A DNA stretch of 64,000 nucleotides from Paraburkholderia sp. D15 (GTDB taxonomy: Bacteria > Pseudomonadota > Gammaproteobacteria > Burkholderiales > Burkholderiaceae): the NCBI RefSeq assembly GCF_029910215.1, contig NZ_CP110395.1, forward strand, positions 3,720,001 through 3,784,000, in the 5' to 3' direction. The position numbers and the translations under genes are program-made. The notes below the pieces were generated by a model. The model searched no databases. It saw nothing but the letters and a program-made list of their open reading frames with translations, and was not told where the DNA came from. Positions 52,507 to 62,256 of the stretch are shown here, piece by piece. Position 1 is the stretch's first letter; the number at the start of each line of letters is the position of its first letter.

Positions 52507-53436
52507 TCAACCCAACGCGGCAAACGCCGGCACGCTATGCGACAACGCGGCCGCCGCGACAAACACGCCGATCATCGCAAGCGCTTCGAGATACAGCACG
52601 TTGACGAACGTATGCGCGTCCATCGTCGATGCCGTGCGGCGCAGGCGCGGCAATGCCAGCACCCGGTTCAGCCCGCCGAGCACGAGCGCCATCGCGACCA
52701 GCGTGAGCTTCAGCGTCAGCACATGGCCCCACGTGCTCTGCTCGATCGCCTCGAACGAGCCGCCCGACCCGCGCACCGCGTTGAAAATACCCGACAGCAG
52801 CACCAGCCCGACCGCGACCAGCGACACGTTCGACACCTGTGTCGCCGTGCGGATCAGCATGCCGCGCGCGGTCGACGTGCCGAGCACCGGCAGCACCGAG
52901 AGCCCGGCGGCCATCGCAAGGCCGCCCCACACGCTGGTCACCAGCACGTGCAGCGTCTGCATGCCGATCGCCGCCGACGCCACGCCCGCATCGGCCGCGT
53001 GACCGAGCGAGGCCTTGCCGGCCGCGACCGCGATCACCGCGAGCCACAGCAGCGCGTTGCGCAGCATGCCGGTCTGGCTGGTCATGGCCGTGCCGAGCAA
53101 CACCAGCGCGCCCGCGAAGGCCACGCTCCAGCCGTAGCCGACATGCGTCTGCGTCAGCACGGTCGGCACTACGCCGATCGCCGCCGGCAACGCCACACCG
53201 CTCATCGACGCCGCCTGATACAGCAGCCAGCCGAGATCGGCGAGCACCAGCACGACGGTCGCGGTCAGCATCGACCGTTGCGCGCGCAACCAGGCCGGAC
53301 GTGCCGGCGACACCTTGGTTTGCGCGTCCTTCGCGAGCCACGCGCCGAGTAGCGCCGACCCCACGGCGAACGCGAACGCGACATTCATGAGCGCGGCCAT
53401 GGCGACCTGCCCGATCCACAATCCGTCGATGCTCAT
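52507..53436 (-). CDS. copD: CopD-type copper resistance membrane protein
   Basis: A 309-residue protein with about eight helices, with the CopD core in the C-terminal half (IGMQTLHVLVTSVWGGLAMA, STWGHVLTLKLTLVAMALVL) where paired His residues are thought to bind copper. It starts MSIDGLWIGQVAMAALMNVA and overlaps the copC stop by ATGA. With CopC it is believed to move copper from periplasm to cytoplasm. Confidence 0.88.
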   Translation of the reverse strand: MSIDGLWIGQVAMAALMNVAFAFAVGSALLGAWLAKDAQTKVSPARPAWLRAQRSMLTATVVLVLADLGWLLYQAASMSGVALPAAIGVVPTVLTQTHVGYGWSVAFAGALVLLGTAMTSQTGMLRNALLWLAVIAVAAGKASLGHAADAGVASAAIGMQTLHVLVTSVWGGLAMAAGLSVLPVLGTSTARGMLIRTATQVSNVSLVAVGLVLLSGIFNAVRGSGGSFEAIEQSTWGHVLTLKLTLVAMALVLGGLNRVLALPRLRRTASTMDAHTFVNVLYLEALAMIGVFVAAAALSHSVPAFAALG

Positions 53437-53849
53437 TTGACGTTGAACGAAAAGTCGCCCTGGGTCCGATGGCCGTCCGTGGCCACCGCCGTCCAATGCA
53501 CCGCGTAGCGGCCCGCGCCCAACGGCGGCAGCGGCAGATGCATGACCTTGGCGTCGCCCTTATCGACCGACGCCGACGGCGCATCGGCCGGCAGGGCGGG
53601 CTTGCCGCTTGCGTCGGCCAGTTCGATGCGGCTGAACGCCGGTTCGAGCGGCTCGGTGAAATGCATGGTCAGTTCGGCCGGCGCGGCCACCGCGGCATTC
53701 GCCGCCGGCTCGCTCGACACCAGATGCGCGTGCGCGAACGCCGAGGACGCGGCCACCAGCGCGGCGACGCCGAGGGCCGACGCCGTCGTGCGCGGCGCCA
53801 TGCGGAACAGCGCGCGACGCGCCATACGGGAAAGATTGAATAGCTTCAT
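53433..53849 (-). CDS. copC: CopC-type periplasmic copper-binding protein
   Basis: A 138-residue protein with a signal peptide (ALGVAALVAASSAFA) and mature start HAHLVSSEPAANAAVAAPAE, where the N-terminal His and following His are copper(II) ligands. The domain ends with HWTAVATDGHRTQGDFSFNV, containing a further ligand His. Start chosen at MKLFNLSRM; the open frame runs 89 codons upstream without support. Coupled to copD by a 4-base overlap. Confidence 0.9.
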   Translation of the reverse strand: MKLFNLSRMARRALFRMAPRTTASALGVAALVAASSAFAHAHLVSSEPAANAAVAAPAELTMHFTEPLEPAFSRIELADASGKPALPADAPSASVDKGDAKVMHLPLPPLGAGRYAVHWTAVATDGHRTQGDFSFNVK

Positions 53850-54282
53850 GTAAGGCCGATAGCGGATGATCAGGAAAACGGTGAAACGGAGGACGTCGAA
53901 CCGGAGCGGGTCCAGGCCGGAGCCGGGTTGGTGGCAGACCGGCGCCGGGCCGGCGAGCCCGGAAGTGTACGCTTCGATGGCGCCGGCGCGCGTCGGTTCA
54001 ACCTGGATTGCCGGCGAAGCGCGGCGCGCGATGCCGGCGAGCCGTTGCGCACGGCGTTTTGCGTGGAATTCGGCTCGGCCGGGATCGGGCGAGTCCCATG
54101 CCCGCAAGCACCGCATGCAACATTGCGCGCGTCAAACTGTCGCATTGCGGTGACACCCGGAGCCTTTCTCATAATGTGTCAAATAGTCAGCATCACCCTT
54201 CGATGATAGAATGCTGCGTCGCCGCAGCGCCGGCGGCCCTTCACACCGAGCCGCTCGAAGTTCGGTCAGGTCCCCGATATTG
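53850..54282. other. Divergent intergenic region between copC and the cytochrome genes
   Basis: These 433 bases lie between copC and the first cytochrome gene, which point away from each other. Frames on both strands are open only because of high GC. An AT-richer patch at about 54165-54210 (ATAATGTGTCAAATAGTCAG) may contain the cytochrome promoter. No gene, RNA or terminator seen. Confidence 0.5.
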
Positions 54283-54294
54283 ATGGAGTTACGC

Positions 54295-55014
54295 GTGTCT
54301 TCTAGACGCCTTTTCCGCCCGTTGCTCGCCCTTCTGCTGATCGGCTCCGCGGGTGTCTACAGCGCTGCGAAAGCGCAGACTCAACCGAAGGCCCCCGACA
54401 CGATGGAAGCGCGCGTGCAAGGGTGCACGGCATGTCATGGCAGCCACGGCCAGGGTACGGACAACGACTACTTCCCGCGCCTCGCGGGCAAGCCGGCCGA
54501 CTATCTGTACAACCAGCTGCAGAATTTCCGCGAAGGGCGCCGCAAGTACCCGCCCATGAACTACCTCGTCACGTATCTCTCGGACGACTACCTCCACCAG
54601 ATCGCCACTTACTTCTCGCAGCAGCGTCCGCCGTATCCGCCGCCGGCCAAGCCGACGGTGTCGCAAAGCACGCTCGCGCGCGGCCAGCAGATCGTGCTGA
54701 ATGGCGACGCATCGAAGCAGATTCCCGCGTGCGCGGCCTGCCACGGCAAGGCGCTGACCGGCATGGAGCCGGCCATCCCGGGTCTGGTCGGTCTGCACTC
54801 CGACTACATCAGCGCGCAGCTCGGCGCGTGGCGTTCGGGTTCGCGTCATGCGATCGCGCCGGATTGCATGCACACCATCGCCACCCGCCTGACGGACGAT
54901 GACGTGAACGCCGTCGCTTCGTGGCTCGCCACGCAGAAGGCCCCACAAAACCCCGTGCCGGCTCCGGCCCGCTCGATGAAGACTCCGCTTGCCTGCGGCA
55001 GCGAACCGCAATAA
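54295..55014 (+). CDS. Dihaem cytochrome c (cytochrome c4-like)
   Basis: A 239-residue periplasmic protein with a signal peptide (SSRRLFRPLLALLLIGSAGV, ending near AAKAQ). Two haem c sites are present: GCTACHGSHGQG and ACAACHGKALTG, with Met ligands likely in YPPMNY and GMEPAIPGL. The start is either GTG at 54295, with TGGAG seven bases before it, or ATG at 54283, four codons earlier. It is followed after 20 bases by a three-haem cytochrome gene, so the two form an operon. Confidence 0.9.
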   Translation: MSSRRLFRPLLALLLIGSAGVYSAAKAQTQPKAPDTMEARVQGCTACHGSHGQGTDNDYFPRLAGKPADYLYNQLQNFREGRRKYPPMNYLVTYLSDDYLHQIATYFSQQRPPYPPPAKPTVSQSTLARGQQIVLNGDASKQIPACAACHGKALTGMEPAIPGLVGLHSDYISAQLGAWRSGSRHAIAPDCMHTIATRLTDDDVNAVASWLATQKAPQNPVPAPARSMKTPLACGSEPQ

Positions 55015-55034
55015 GGCACCGGGAGAGACACTAA

Positions 55035-56333
55035 ATGAAACGCAAGTCTTTGTTCGCCCTCTCGGCAGTCATCGTCGTTGCAGCTGCCGCGCTCGTCCCC
55101 GTCCTGTGGTCGGGCGGCGACAACCTGCACAACGGCTCCGCGATGGCCGCCACGCCCGCCGATCAGGCCGCGTTGATCAAGAAGGGCGAGTATCTCGCCC
55201 GCGCCGGCGACTGTATCGCCTGCCACACGGTGCGCGGCGGCAAGCAATTCGCCGGCGGCCTGCCCATGGCCACGCCGTTCGGCACCATGTTCACGCCGAA
55301 CATCACGCCGGACGATCAATACGGCATCGGCAAGTGGACCCAGGACGACTTCTATCGCGCCATGCACACCGGCCGCTCGAAGGACGGCAGCCTGCTGTAC
55401 CCGGGCTTCCCGTTCACGAGCTACACGAAGGTCACGCGCGCCGACTCGGACGCGATCTACGCGTATCTGCGTTCGGTCGCGCCGGTCAACGTGCCGAGCC
55501 GTCCGCACGAACTGAAATTCCCGTTCAACCAGCGCAACATGCTGATCGGCTGGCGCACGCTGTTCTTCCGTGAAGGCGAGTACAAGCCGGATCCGACCAA
55601 GTCGGTGGAATGGAATCGCGGTGCGTACCTGATCGAAGGCCTCGGTCACTGCGGCATGTGCCACACGTCGATCAACGCGATGGGCGGCCCGGTCAGCTCG
55701 GCGGCGTTCGCCGGCGGCCTGATCCCGCTGCAGAACTGGTACGCGCCGTCGCTGACGTCGAACAAGGAAGCAGGCCTCGGCGACTGGGAAACCAAAGACA
55801 TCGCCGATCTGCTGAAGAACGGCGTGTCGGCCCGCGGCGCGGTGTTCGGTCCGATGGCCGAAGTGGTCCACAACAGCCTGCAGTACATGTCTGACGCGGA
55901 CATCAACGCGATGGCCACGTATCTGAAGACGATTCCGCAGAAGAGCGAAGCACCGGAAACGATGCAGCTCGAAACGTCGGAAAAGTTCGGCGGCGAACTG
56001 TTGAAGCAAGGTCAGAAGATCTACGCTGACAATTGCGCGAAGTGCCACGCGGAAAACGGCCTCGGCATGCCGCCGTCGTTCCCGCCGCTCGCGAATAACC
56101 AGTCCATCCAGATGCCGTCGGCGGTCAACCCGATCCGTATGGTGCTGAATGGCGGTTACCCGCCGAGCACGGAAGGCAACCCGCATCCGTACGGCATGCC
56201 GCCGTTCGCGCAGGCTCTGTCGAACACGGAAGTGGCGGCTGTCGTGACCTACATCCGTATGTCGTGGGGCAACCACGGCACGGCCGTGTCGCCGCAGCAA
56301 GTGTCGGATCTGCGTTCGGCGCCGCTCGACTAA
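55035..56333 (+). CDS. Trihaem cytochrome c, alcohol/gluconate dehydrogenase cytochrome-subunit type
   Basis: A 432-residue protein with an N-terminal signal or anchor (LFALSAVIVVAAAALVPVLW) and three haem c sites: GDCIACHTVRGGK, GHCGMCHTSINAMG and NCAKCHAENGLG. The layout matches the cytochrome subunit of membrane sugar or alcohol dehydrogenases, which passes electrons to ubiquinone or oxidase. No dehydrogenase subunit gene is next to it, so it may serve a distant enzyme. GGGAGAGA precedes the ATG. Confidence 0.9.
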   Translation: MKRKSLFALSAVIVVAAAALVPVLWSGGDNLHNGSAMAATPADQAALIKKGEYLARAGDCIACHTVRGGKQFAGGLPMATPFGTMFTPNITPDDQYGIGKWTQDDFYRAMHTGRSKDGSLLYPGFPFTSYTKVTRADSDAIYAYLRSVAPVNVPSRPHELKFPFNQRNMLIGWRTLFFREGEYKPDPTKSVEWNRGAYLIEGLGHCGMCHTSINAMGGPVSSAAFAGGLIPLQNWYAPSLTSNKEAGLGDWETKDIADLLKNGVSARGAVFGPMAEVVHNSLQYMSDADINAMATYLKTIPQKSEAPETMQLETSEKFGGELLKQGQKIYADNCAKCHAENGLGMPPSFPPLANNQSIQMPSAVNPIRMVLNGGYPPSTEGNPHPYGMPPFAQALSNTEVAAVVTYIRMSWGNHGTAVSPQQVSDLRSAPLD

Positions 56334-56352
56334 GCAGCGTTCGTCGCACCCT

Positions 56353-56395
56353 GGGCGCGGCCTGCGGAAAACGCGGCCGCGCCCTTCGTTTTTTC
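56353..56395 (+). terminator. Rho-independent terminator after the cytochrome genes
   Basis: GGGCGCGGCC and GGCCGCGCCC form a perfect 10-bp stem with a 12-base loop, followed by TTCGTTTTTT, 20 bases after the cytochrome stop. Confidence 0.88.
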
Positions 56396-56453
56396 AGGAC
56401 CGGTATCATGTGGGCTCTTCGGGTCCGATGAAACCGCGCAGGAGGAAAGAGCC

Positions 56454-57074
56454 GTGCATGTCGGAGAGCGTTTCAACAGCATCACCCACCTCGTCGGCGC
56501 CGTGCTGTCGGTGGCGGGGCTGGCAACGCTCGTGACGATGGGCGCGCTCGACGGCGACGCGTACAAGGTGGTCAGTTTCAGCGTGTACGGGGCGATGCTG
56601 ATCGTGCTGTACGCGATCTCGACGCTGTATCACAGCGTGCGCAACCCGCGTGTCAAAGCGGTTCTGCAGAAATGCGACCATTCGGCGATCTACCTGCTGA
56701 TCGCCGGCAGCTACACCCCGTTCACGCTCGTGACATTGCGCGGCCCGTGGGGCTGGTCGTTATTCGGCGTCAGCTGGGGGCTCGCCGCCCTCGGCATCGT
56801 GCAGGAACTCACGCTCGGGCGACGCACCCGCAGCGTGTCGATGGTGTTGTACGTGTTGATGGGATGGCTCGCGCTCGTGGCCGTCCGCCCGCTGGTTCAA
56901 GCTTTACCGGCAGCGGGTACCGCCTGGCTCGTGGCCGGGGGCGTCATCTACAGCGCCGGGATCTACTTCTTCATCAACGACGAGCGCATCCGGCACGGAC
57001 ATGGTATCTGGCACCTGTTCGTTCTGGCGGGCAGTCTGTGTCAATTCGTCAGTGTCGCGCGCTACGTCGCGTGA
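56454..57074 (+). CDS. Hemolysin III / YqfA-family membrane protein
   Basis: A 206-residue protein with seven hydrophobic helices and the family residues in ERFNSITHLVGAVLSVAG, STLYHSVRNPRVKAVLQKCD and HSAIYLLIAGSYTPFTLV, with a late GHGIWHLFVLAGSLCQF. These His, Asp and Ser residues match the zinc site of PAQR-like proteins. Despite the name, members are not generally toxins. The start is GTG at 56454, preceded by AGGAGG nine bases away. Confidence 0.88.
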   Translation: MHVGERFNSITHLVGAVLSVAGLATLVTMGALDGDAYKVVSFSVYGAMLIVLYAISTLYHSVRNPRVKAVLQKCDHSAIYLLIAGSYTPFTLVTLRGPWGWSLFGVSWGLAALGIVQELTLGRRTRSVSMVLYVLMGWLALVAVRPLVQALPAAGTAWLVAGGVIYSAGIYFFINDERIRHGHGIWHLFVLAGSLCQFVSVARYVA

Positions 57075-57285
57075 CACGCCACGGCGGCGAAATGCAACTT
57101 AAGGCCAGTCAACGTGTCTTGATAGCGCGTTGAAGCATTCGGCACGCATTTGAGCGTGCCGCCGATTTCTCAGCGAACGGATCTGAGCCGCAGCCTCGGT
57201 CGCGCCATGCCGGCGTGTCGAAGCTGCGTCGAGGCCTGTCAGGGCCCCAGCCGCCGTTCGCGAAACTGCATTGCAAAGAGCATTT

Positions 57286-58854
57286 ATGTCTTTTGATTCC
57301 CTCGGCTTGTCCGAACCGTTGGTCCGCGCTGTAAACGAACTCGGCTACACCACCCCGACTCCGATCCAGACCCAGGCGATTCCGGCCGTGCTCAACGGCG
57401 GCGACCTGCTGGCCGGCGCGCAGACCGGCACCGGCAAGACCGCCGGCTTCACGCTGCCCATCCTGCAACGCCTGAACAGCATGCCTGCGGTCGCGACAGG
57501 TTCGGGCAAGCGCGCGGTGCGCGCGTTGATCCTCACGCCGACGCGCGAGCTCGCCGCCCAGGTCGAGGAAAGCGTGCGCGCCTACGGCAAGTATCTGAAG
57601 CTGAAGTCGACCGTGATGTTCGGCGGCGTCGGCATCAATCCGCAGATCGGCGCGCTGCGCAGCGGCGTGGACATCGTCGTCGCGACGCCGGGCCGTCTGC
57701 TCGATCACATGCAGCAGAAGACCATCGACCTGTCGCATCTCGAGATTCTCGTGCTCGACGAAGCGGACCGCATGCTCGACATGGGCTTCATTCACGACAT
57801 CAAGCGCGTGCTCGCGAAGCTGCCGCCGAAGCGCCAGAACCTGCTGTTCTCGGCGACCTTCTCCGACGAGATCAAGACGCTCGCCGACAATCTGCTCGAC
57901 TCGCCGGCGCTCATCGAAGTCGCACGCCGCAATACGACCGCGGAAACGGTCGCGCAGAAGATCCACCCGGTGGACCGCGACAAGAAGCGCGAACTGCTCA
58001 CGCATCTGATCAAGCAACACAACTGGTTCCAGGTGCTGGTGTTCACGCGCACCAAGCACGGCGCGAACCGTCTGGCCGAGCAACTGACGAAGGACGACAT
58101 CAGCGCGCTGGCGATTCACGGCAACAAGAGCCAGTCCGCACGCACGCGCGCGCTCGCCGAGTTCAAGGACGGCACGCTGCAGGTGCTGGTCGCGACGGAC
58201 ATCGCGGCACGCGGTATCGATATCGATCAACTGCCGCACGTGGTCAACTTCGATCTGCCGAACGTGCCGGAAGACTACGTGCACCGCATCGGCCGCACGG
58301 GCCGCGCGGGTGCGACGGGCGAGGCGGTGTCGCTGGTGTGCGTCGACGAGTTGCAACTGCTGAAGGACATCGAGAAGCTGATCAAGCGTCCGGTGCCGCA
58401 GGAAGTGATCGCCGGTTTCGAGCCGGATCCGACCGCGAAGCCCGAACCGATTCTGCGTCGCAGCCAGGGCGGCGGTGGCGGTGGACGTTCGCCGCGCCAG
58501 GGGCAAGGCCAAGGTCAGGGTCAACGCCAGGGTCAGGCAGCGCCGAAGCGTGACGGCGCCGGCGCAGCCAAGCCGGCGCAACGGTCGGGACAGCGTCCGG
58601 CCGCGGGTCAGCAACAGCCGAAGCCGCAAGGTGCGAAGCCGGCAGGCAACGGCGGTCAGGCACGCCGCGACGGTCATCGTCATGACGAGCGGCCGCGTGC
58701 CGTGTCGCACGAAGGCGGCGGCGCGCAGCACGCGCCGCGCAAGCCGCAAGGCCAGGGCGGCAATCCGGGCGCGTTGCTCGGCGGCGGCGCGAAGCCGCGT
58801 AACGATGCACCGCGCGGTGGTCAGCCGACGCGCAGCGGTCAGCGCGGCCGTTGA
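57286..58854 (+). CDS. rhlE: DEAD-box RNA helicase RhlE
   Basis: A 522-residue helicase with all motifs: Q-motif [22 protein letters not shown] (I), PTRELAAQ (Ia), TPGRLLD (Ib), [11 protein letters not shown] (II), SATF (III), ARGIDI (V) and [10 protein letters not shown] (VI). The last 130 residues form a disordered Gly/Gln/Arg-rich tail with a run of GQ repeats, likely for RNA binding. It acts in RNA unwinding in ribosome assembly or RNA decay. AAAGAG precedes the ATG. The 211 bases upstream hold no gene. Confidence 0.94.
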   Translation: MSFDSLGLSEPLVRAVNELGYTTPTPIQTQAIPAVLNGGDLLAGAQTGTGKTAGFTLPILQRLNSMPAVATGSGKRAVRALILTPTRELAAQVEESVRAYGKYLKLKSTVMFGGVGINPQIGALRSGVDIVVATPGRLLDHMQQKTIDLSHLEILVLDEADRMLDMGFIHDIKRVLAKLPPKRQNLLFSATFSDEIKTLADNLLDSPALIEVARRNTTAETVAQKIHPVDRDKKRELLTHLIKQHNWFQVLVFTRTKHGANRLAEQLTKDDISALAIHGNKSQSARTRALAEFKDGTLQVLVATDIAARGIDIDQLPHVVNFDLPNVPEDYVHRIGRTGRAGATGEAVSLVCVDELQLLKDIEKLIKRPVPQEVIAGFEPDPTAKPEPILRRSQGGGGGGRSPRQGQGQGQGQRQGQAAPKRDGAGAAKPAQRSGQRPAAGQQQPKPQGAKPAGNGGQARRDGHRHDERPRAVSHEGGGAQHAPRKPQGQGGNPGALLGGGAKPRNDAPRGGQPTRSGQRGR

Positions 58855-58938
58855 GCATGCCGGACTGGCGATCGTTTGTCGTTGCGCGTTGCGTGCACGG
58901 CAGCGGCGATCGCCGGTCTTGACGCTGCACCACCGCCC

Positions 58939-59460
58939 CTACCGGCGTGCCGCCGCAGCCTGCTTCAGGTGCTCGATCTGCCGTTCCCAACGATCGAGCA
59001 CCCTCTCCCGCTCTCCCACCAGTTCGAATGTGATACCGCTCGTCAGACGCGCGTATCGCACGCTCTGCGCTTCCGCCGTATCGATCGAGCCGCTTAGATA
59101 GACCAGGCCGCTGTCGTCGCCAGACACGGCGGCCAGCGTCACGACGCGCAACTGCACCTGATAGAACGCCTCGTCGCACACGAAGCTCAGCGCCGCGCGG
59201 CCGTTGCGCTCAATCGCGCGCGTTGCCCTCGCCTGCGGCCACAACGCGATGCATAGCGAGCGCGAGTCCGGCGCATACAGTTCGCCGATGCCCAGCAGCG
59301 ACGTGCGCAGATGCCCATTCGCATCGACGCTCAATAACGACGCGGTGAACCCCGTCTTGCTCGCCAGCGACGAGCCGTCGAACAATGCGCGCACCGCGTC
59401 GGGCCATTCGTCGAACGCCGACTGATCCAGCGGACGTTCGGGTTGCAAGGAATCGCTCAT
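58939..59460 (-). CDS. Pyridoxamine 5'-phosphate oxidase-like flavin-binding protein
   Basis: A 173-residue split-barrel protein: KTGFTASLLSVDANGHLRTS, ARATRAIERNGRAALSFVCD and FYQVQLRVVTLAAV are strands typical of the PNPOx-like family, which binds FMN or F420. It lacks clear PNPOx substrate residues, so vitamin B6 synthesis is unlikely. Convergent with rhlE; 123 bases from the ferritin-like gene's stop. Confidence 0.75.
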   Translation of the reverse strand: MSDSLQPERPLDQSAFDEWPDAVRALFDGSSLASKTGFTASLLSVDANGHLRTSLLGIGELYAPDSRSLCIALWPQARATRAIERNGRAALSFVCDEAFYQVQLRVVTLAAVSGDDSGLVYLSGSIDTAEAQSVRYARLTSGITFELVGERERVLDRWERQIEHLKQAAAARR

Positions 59461-59519
59461 GGTCGTCTCGAAGCCGATCGGCTGAAAGGAAAGATGGACA
59501 AGTCCGCATCATGCCTCGA

Positions 59520-59557
59520 AAAGCAAATGGCCCGCCGTTCGACACTGGCGGGCCATG
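59520..59557 (-). terminator. Rho-independent terminator after the ferritin-like gene
   Basis: On the minus strand TGGCCCGCC and GGCGGGCCA form a 9-bp stem with a 10-base loop, followed by TTTGCTTTT, 27 bases beyond the stop. Confidence 0.82.
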
Positions 59558-59583
59558 TTGATGCAACCGGTGCTGCTTGCCGG

Positions 59584-60411
59584 TCAGCGGAAAAACACGT
59601 GCTGCGTGATCTTCGCCAACGGATAGTGCACGCCCGGCTGAATGCGCGCCGGGATATCGAGCGGCTTGAGCAGCATCTTCACGCACATGTCCGCCGACAG
59701 ATTGCGCCGCACCAGCGCATTGATGCGCGCCGCCCGATCGCGGTTGTACGCCGAGTCGTGCACGCGCTCCGGATAACGCACCGCGAACACATGGCGCAAC
59801 GCGATCTCCGAATCCTCGTTCTTGATCTCCATCACACGACGCATCAGCGCGCCGAGCACCGCCAGACGGCCATTGCCTTCGATCTTGTTGTACTTCTTGA
59901 AGAACTTGAAAAAGTGCTTGTAGTGACGGACTTCGTCGGTGCGGATGTTGTCGGTGATCTCCTTGAGCACCGGCTCGTCCGAGCACTCGCCGATCGCGCG
60001 ATACAGCGTGGCCGTGCCGGTTTCCACCACGCAGCGCGCGACCATTTCGAGCGCGCGGGTCTTTTCGAAATCTTCCACCGAACAGGTCAGCGAATACTCT
60101 TCCATGAACTGGCGAAACGCGGTGTCCCAGTCGAACTCGGGCCACACGTAAGCGATATAGGTTTTGAGCGCCCGGCCGTGCTGCATTTCCTCCGGCTCCC
60201 ACTCGTTATTGAGCCAGGCGGAAACTTCCGGATCACCGTCAAAAAAAGTACTCAAATTGCTTGTATAAAGATCAGTGCCGCTTTCGATAAACGAGGCGGC
60301 GCACAGCAGCAACAACAGATCTTCATTGGCGACGGCTTTCTGCCGGTCGACGCGGGTGAGGTCGATGTCCTCGATCCGCCAGGGCATGACATGTTTCAGC
60401 TCTGCGTGCAT
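59584..60411 (-). CDS. Ferritin-like diiron protein
   Basis: A 275-residue helical protein with the carboxylate pattern of diiron ferritin-like enzymes: FIESGTDLYTSNL, NNEWEPEEMQHGRAL (E-E-x-x-H), VVETGTATLYRAI and DNIRTDEVRHYKHFFKFF (second E-x-x-H). It resembles acyl-ACP desaturase-related proteins, but the substrate is unknown. It is a single-gene unit with its own terminator. Confidence 0.82.
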   Translation of the reverse strand: MHAELKHVMPWRIEDIDLTRVDRQKAVANEDLLLLLCAASFIESGTDLYTSNLSTFFDGDPEVSAWLNNEWEPEEMQHGRALKTYIAYVWPEFDWDTAFRQFMEEYSLTCSVEDFEKTRALEMVARCVVETGTATLYRAIGECSDEPVLKEITDNIRTDEVRHYKHFFKFFKKYNKIEGNGRLAVLGALMRRVMEIKNEDSEIALRHVFAVRYPERVHDSAYNRDRAARINALVRRNLSADMCVKMLLKPLDIPARIQPGVHYPLAKITQHVFFR

Positions 60412-60738
60412 CGTGTTGCTCCGAAAGCTGTATCGACTCGTGGAGCGAGCCCGAACCGTCTGCTCTCGCCAGAACGGTTCGCCGTGTCGGATACAGCGTC
60501 TAGATTAGAGTTAACCCCTTGTATCTTGCATCTTAGCCGGTGTTGACCAACTCTGCAGATAACCCAGCACAGACCATGCCGGATCGGCACAGTTCCAGGC
60601 ACGGGGTAGTCGAACCCTTCGGTCAGACAAAAACCTGGCGCGCATGATGAAAAAAAGCCAGCTCGTCGAGCTGGCTTTTGTCTGTCCGGCAGACCGGCCG
60701 GGTGCAACCGGCGCCGTCACCGCATCGACACTGCGCAA
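60412..60738. other. Intergenic region before the ferritin-like gene
   Basis: These 327 bases hold the terminator of the MHS transporter gene (60650-60679) and, near 60500-60540, an AT-rich patch (TAGATTAGAGTTAACCCC) that may be the promoter of the ferritin-like gene. No gene or RNA is recognised. Confidence 0.5.
60650..60679 (-). terminator. Bidirectional rho-independent terminator after the MHS transporter
   Basis: AAAAAAGCCAGCTCG and CGAGCTGGCTTTT form a near-perfect stem with A and T runs on both sides, about 60 bases beyond the transporter stop. Confidence 0.87.
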
Positions 60739-62151
60739 TCAAGCGGGCTGCACCCCGCTCACCGCGCGCACGCGCCGCATGCGCAGCGCGACGATCACCA
60801 GCGATACGCCCGACAGCACCGCCGCGATCAGCACGTAATAACTCGGCGCGAGTTTGTCGCCGGTCAAGTGAATGAACGTCTCGACGATGGTCGGCGCGAA
60901 ACCGCCGAAGATCGTCACGCCGATGCTGTAGCCGATCGACAGTCCCGTCGAGCGGACCTGCGTCGGAAAGATCTCGGACATCAGCGCGGGCATCGGGCCG
61001 GAATAAGCGGCCTTGAAGATGCCGGCGGTGCCTTGCAGCAGCAACAGCCAGCCGATGGTCGGATGCGATTGCAGTAGCGCGAACATCGGATAGATCAGCG
61101 CGCCCATCAGTACCGACGTCGTCAGCATGATGCGAATTCGCCCGATGCGATCGGACAGCGCGCCCATCACCGGCGACAGCAGGAACTGCAGGCCGCCGTT
61201 GAGCACCACCACCCCGAACGACGCTGCCGCCGGCATGTGCAATTGCTTGACCGCGTACATCGGCATGTAGAGCTGCAGCACGTACACGCCGACGGTGGAT
61301 TGCGCGACGATGCCCACGGCGAGCAGCAGGTTGACCCATTGGTTCGCGAATGAAGCGCCATGAGCCGCTGCTTTGTCATCTGCGCCTGGAGCAATCGGAG
61401 AGGCGGCCGCACGCGCGTCGTGCCGCTCACGCTCCTCACGCTCCTCGCGTGCCTGACGCATCGCCAGAAACTCCGGCGTTTCGTCGAGGTGCGAGCGGAT
61501 GTAATACCCCACCGGCCCGACCAGCAAACCGAACACGAACGGCAGACGCCAGCCCCAGCTATCGAGCTGCTCGGGCGGCATCCATGCGGTCAGCAGCGAA
61601 CCGAATGCCGCGGCGGTGATCGCCGCGAGCCCCTGACTCGCGAACTGCCAGCTCGCGTAATACCCGCGACGCGACGCGCTGTGCTCGACCATGAACGCCG
61701 TCGCGCTGCCGAACTCGCCGCCTACCGCGAAACCTTGCACGAGCCGCGCGAGCAGGATCAGCAGCGGCGCCGCGATGCCGATCGATGCATACGGCGGCAT
61801 CACCGCCATCGTGAAGGTGCCGACCATCATCAGCGCGATGGCGAGCGTCAGCGCCGCCTTGCGGCCTTTGCGATCGCCGTAGATGCCGAGCACCACCGCG
61901 CCGAGCGGCCGCATCAGGAACGAGATGCCGAAGGTGGCGATGGCGAGCAGCGTCGACAGCCATTCGTCGCGCAGCGGGAAAAACTGTCTGGCGATGATCG
62001 TCGCGAAGTAGCCGTAGACCAGGAAGTCGAACCATTCGAGCGCATTGCCGACCGACGACGAAAACACGATCCGTCGCACCGTCGCCCTGGACAGCGGCGC
62101 GGGCGCGGCATGAGGAAAAGGATTCGCCGACGGCGATGAGGGGGATTGCAT
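60739..62151 (-). CDS. MHS-family major facilitator transporter
   Basis: A 470-residue, 12-helix transporter with FSSSVGNALEWFDFLVYGYF in helix 1, the loop motif GDRKGRKAAL, LARLVQGFAVGGEFGSATAF and the second half motif GALSDRIGRIRIM. A charged cytoplasmic loop (QAREEREERERHDARAAAS) separates the halves. The family brings in organic acids or osmolytes with protons. Start chosen at MQSPSSPSAN. It lies directly downstream of the gamma-glutamyltransferase gene, so amino-acid- or peptide-derived substrates are a possibility. Confidence 0.9.
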   Translation of the reverse strand: MQSPSSPSANPFPHAAPAPLSRATVRRIVFSSSVGNALEWFDFLVYGYFATIIARQFFPLRDEWLSTLLAIATFGISFLMRPLGAVVLGIYGDRKGRKAALTLAIALMMVGTFTMAVMPPYASIGIAAPLLILLARLVQGFAVGGEFGSATAFMVEHSASRRGYYASWQFASQGLAAITAAAFGSLLTAWMPPEQLDSWGWRLPFVFGLLVGPVGYYIRSHLDETPEFLAMRQAREEREERERHDARAAASPIAPGADDKAAAHGASFANQWVNLLLAVGIVAQSTVGVYVLQLYMPMYAVKQLHMPAAASFGVVVLNGGLQFLLSPVMGALSDRIGRIRIMLTTSVLMGALIYPMFALLQSHPTIGWLLLLQGTAGIFKAAYSGPMPALMSEIFPTQVRSTGLSIGYSIGVTIFGGFAPTIVETFIHLTGDKLAPSYYVLIAAVLSGVSLVIVALRMRRVRAVSGVQPA

Positions 62152-62256
62152 GGCGTCTCCTGCCTGCCGCGAAATGAAGCGTAGCGGCACATCGGTGCGC
62201 GCCGCTTCATGCGTGTCGTTATCGATTGACCGCGCTTGCCCGGGCCTGCCGCGAAC

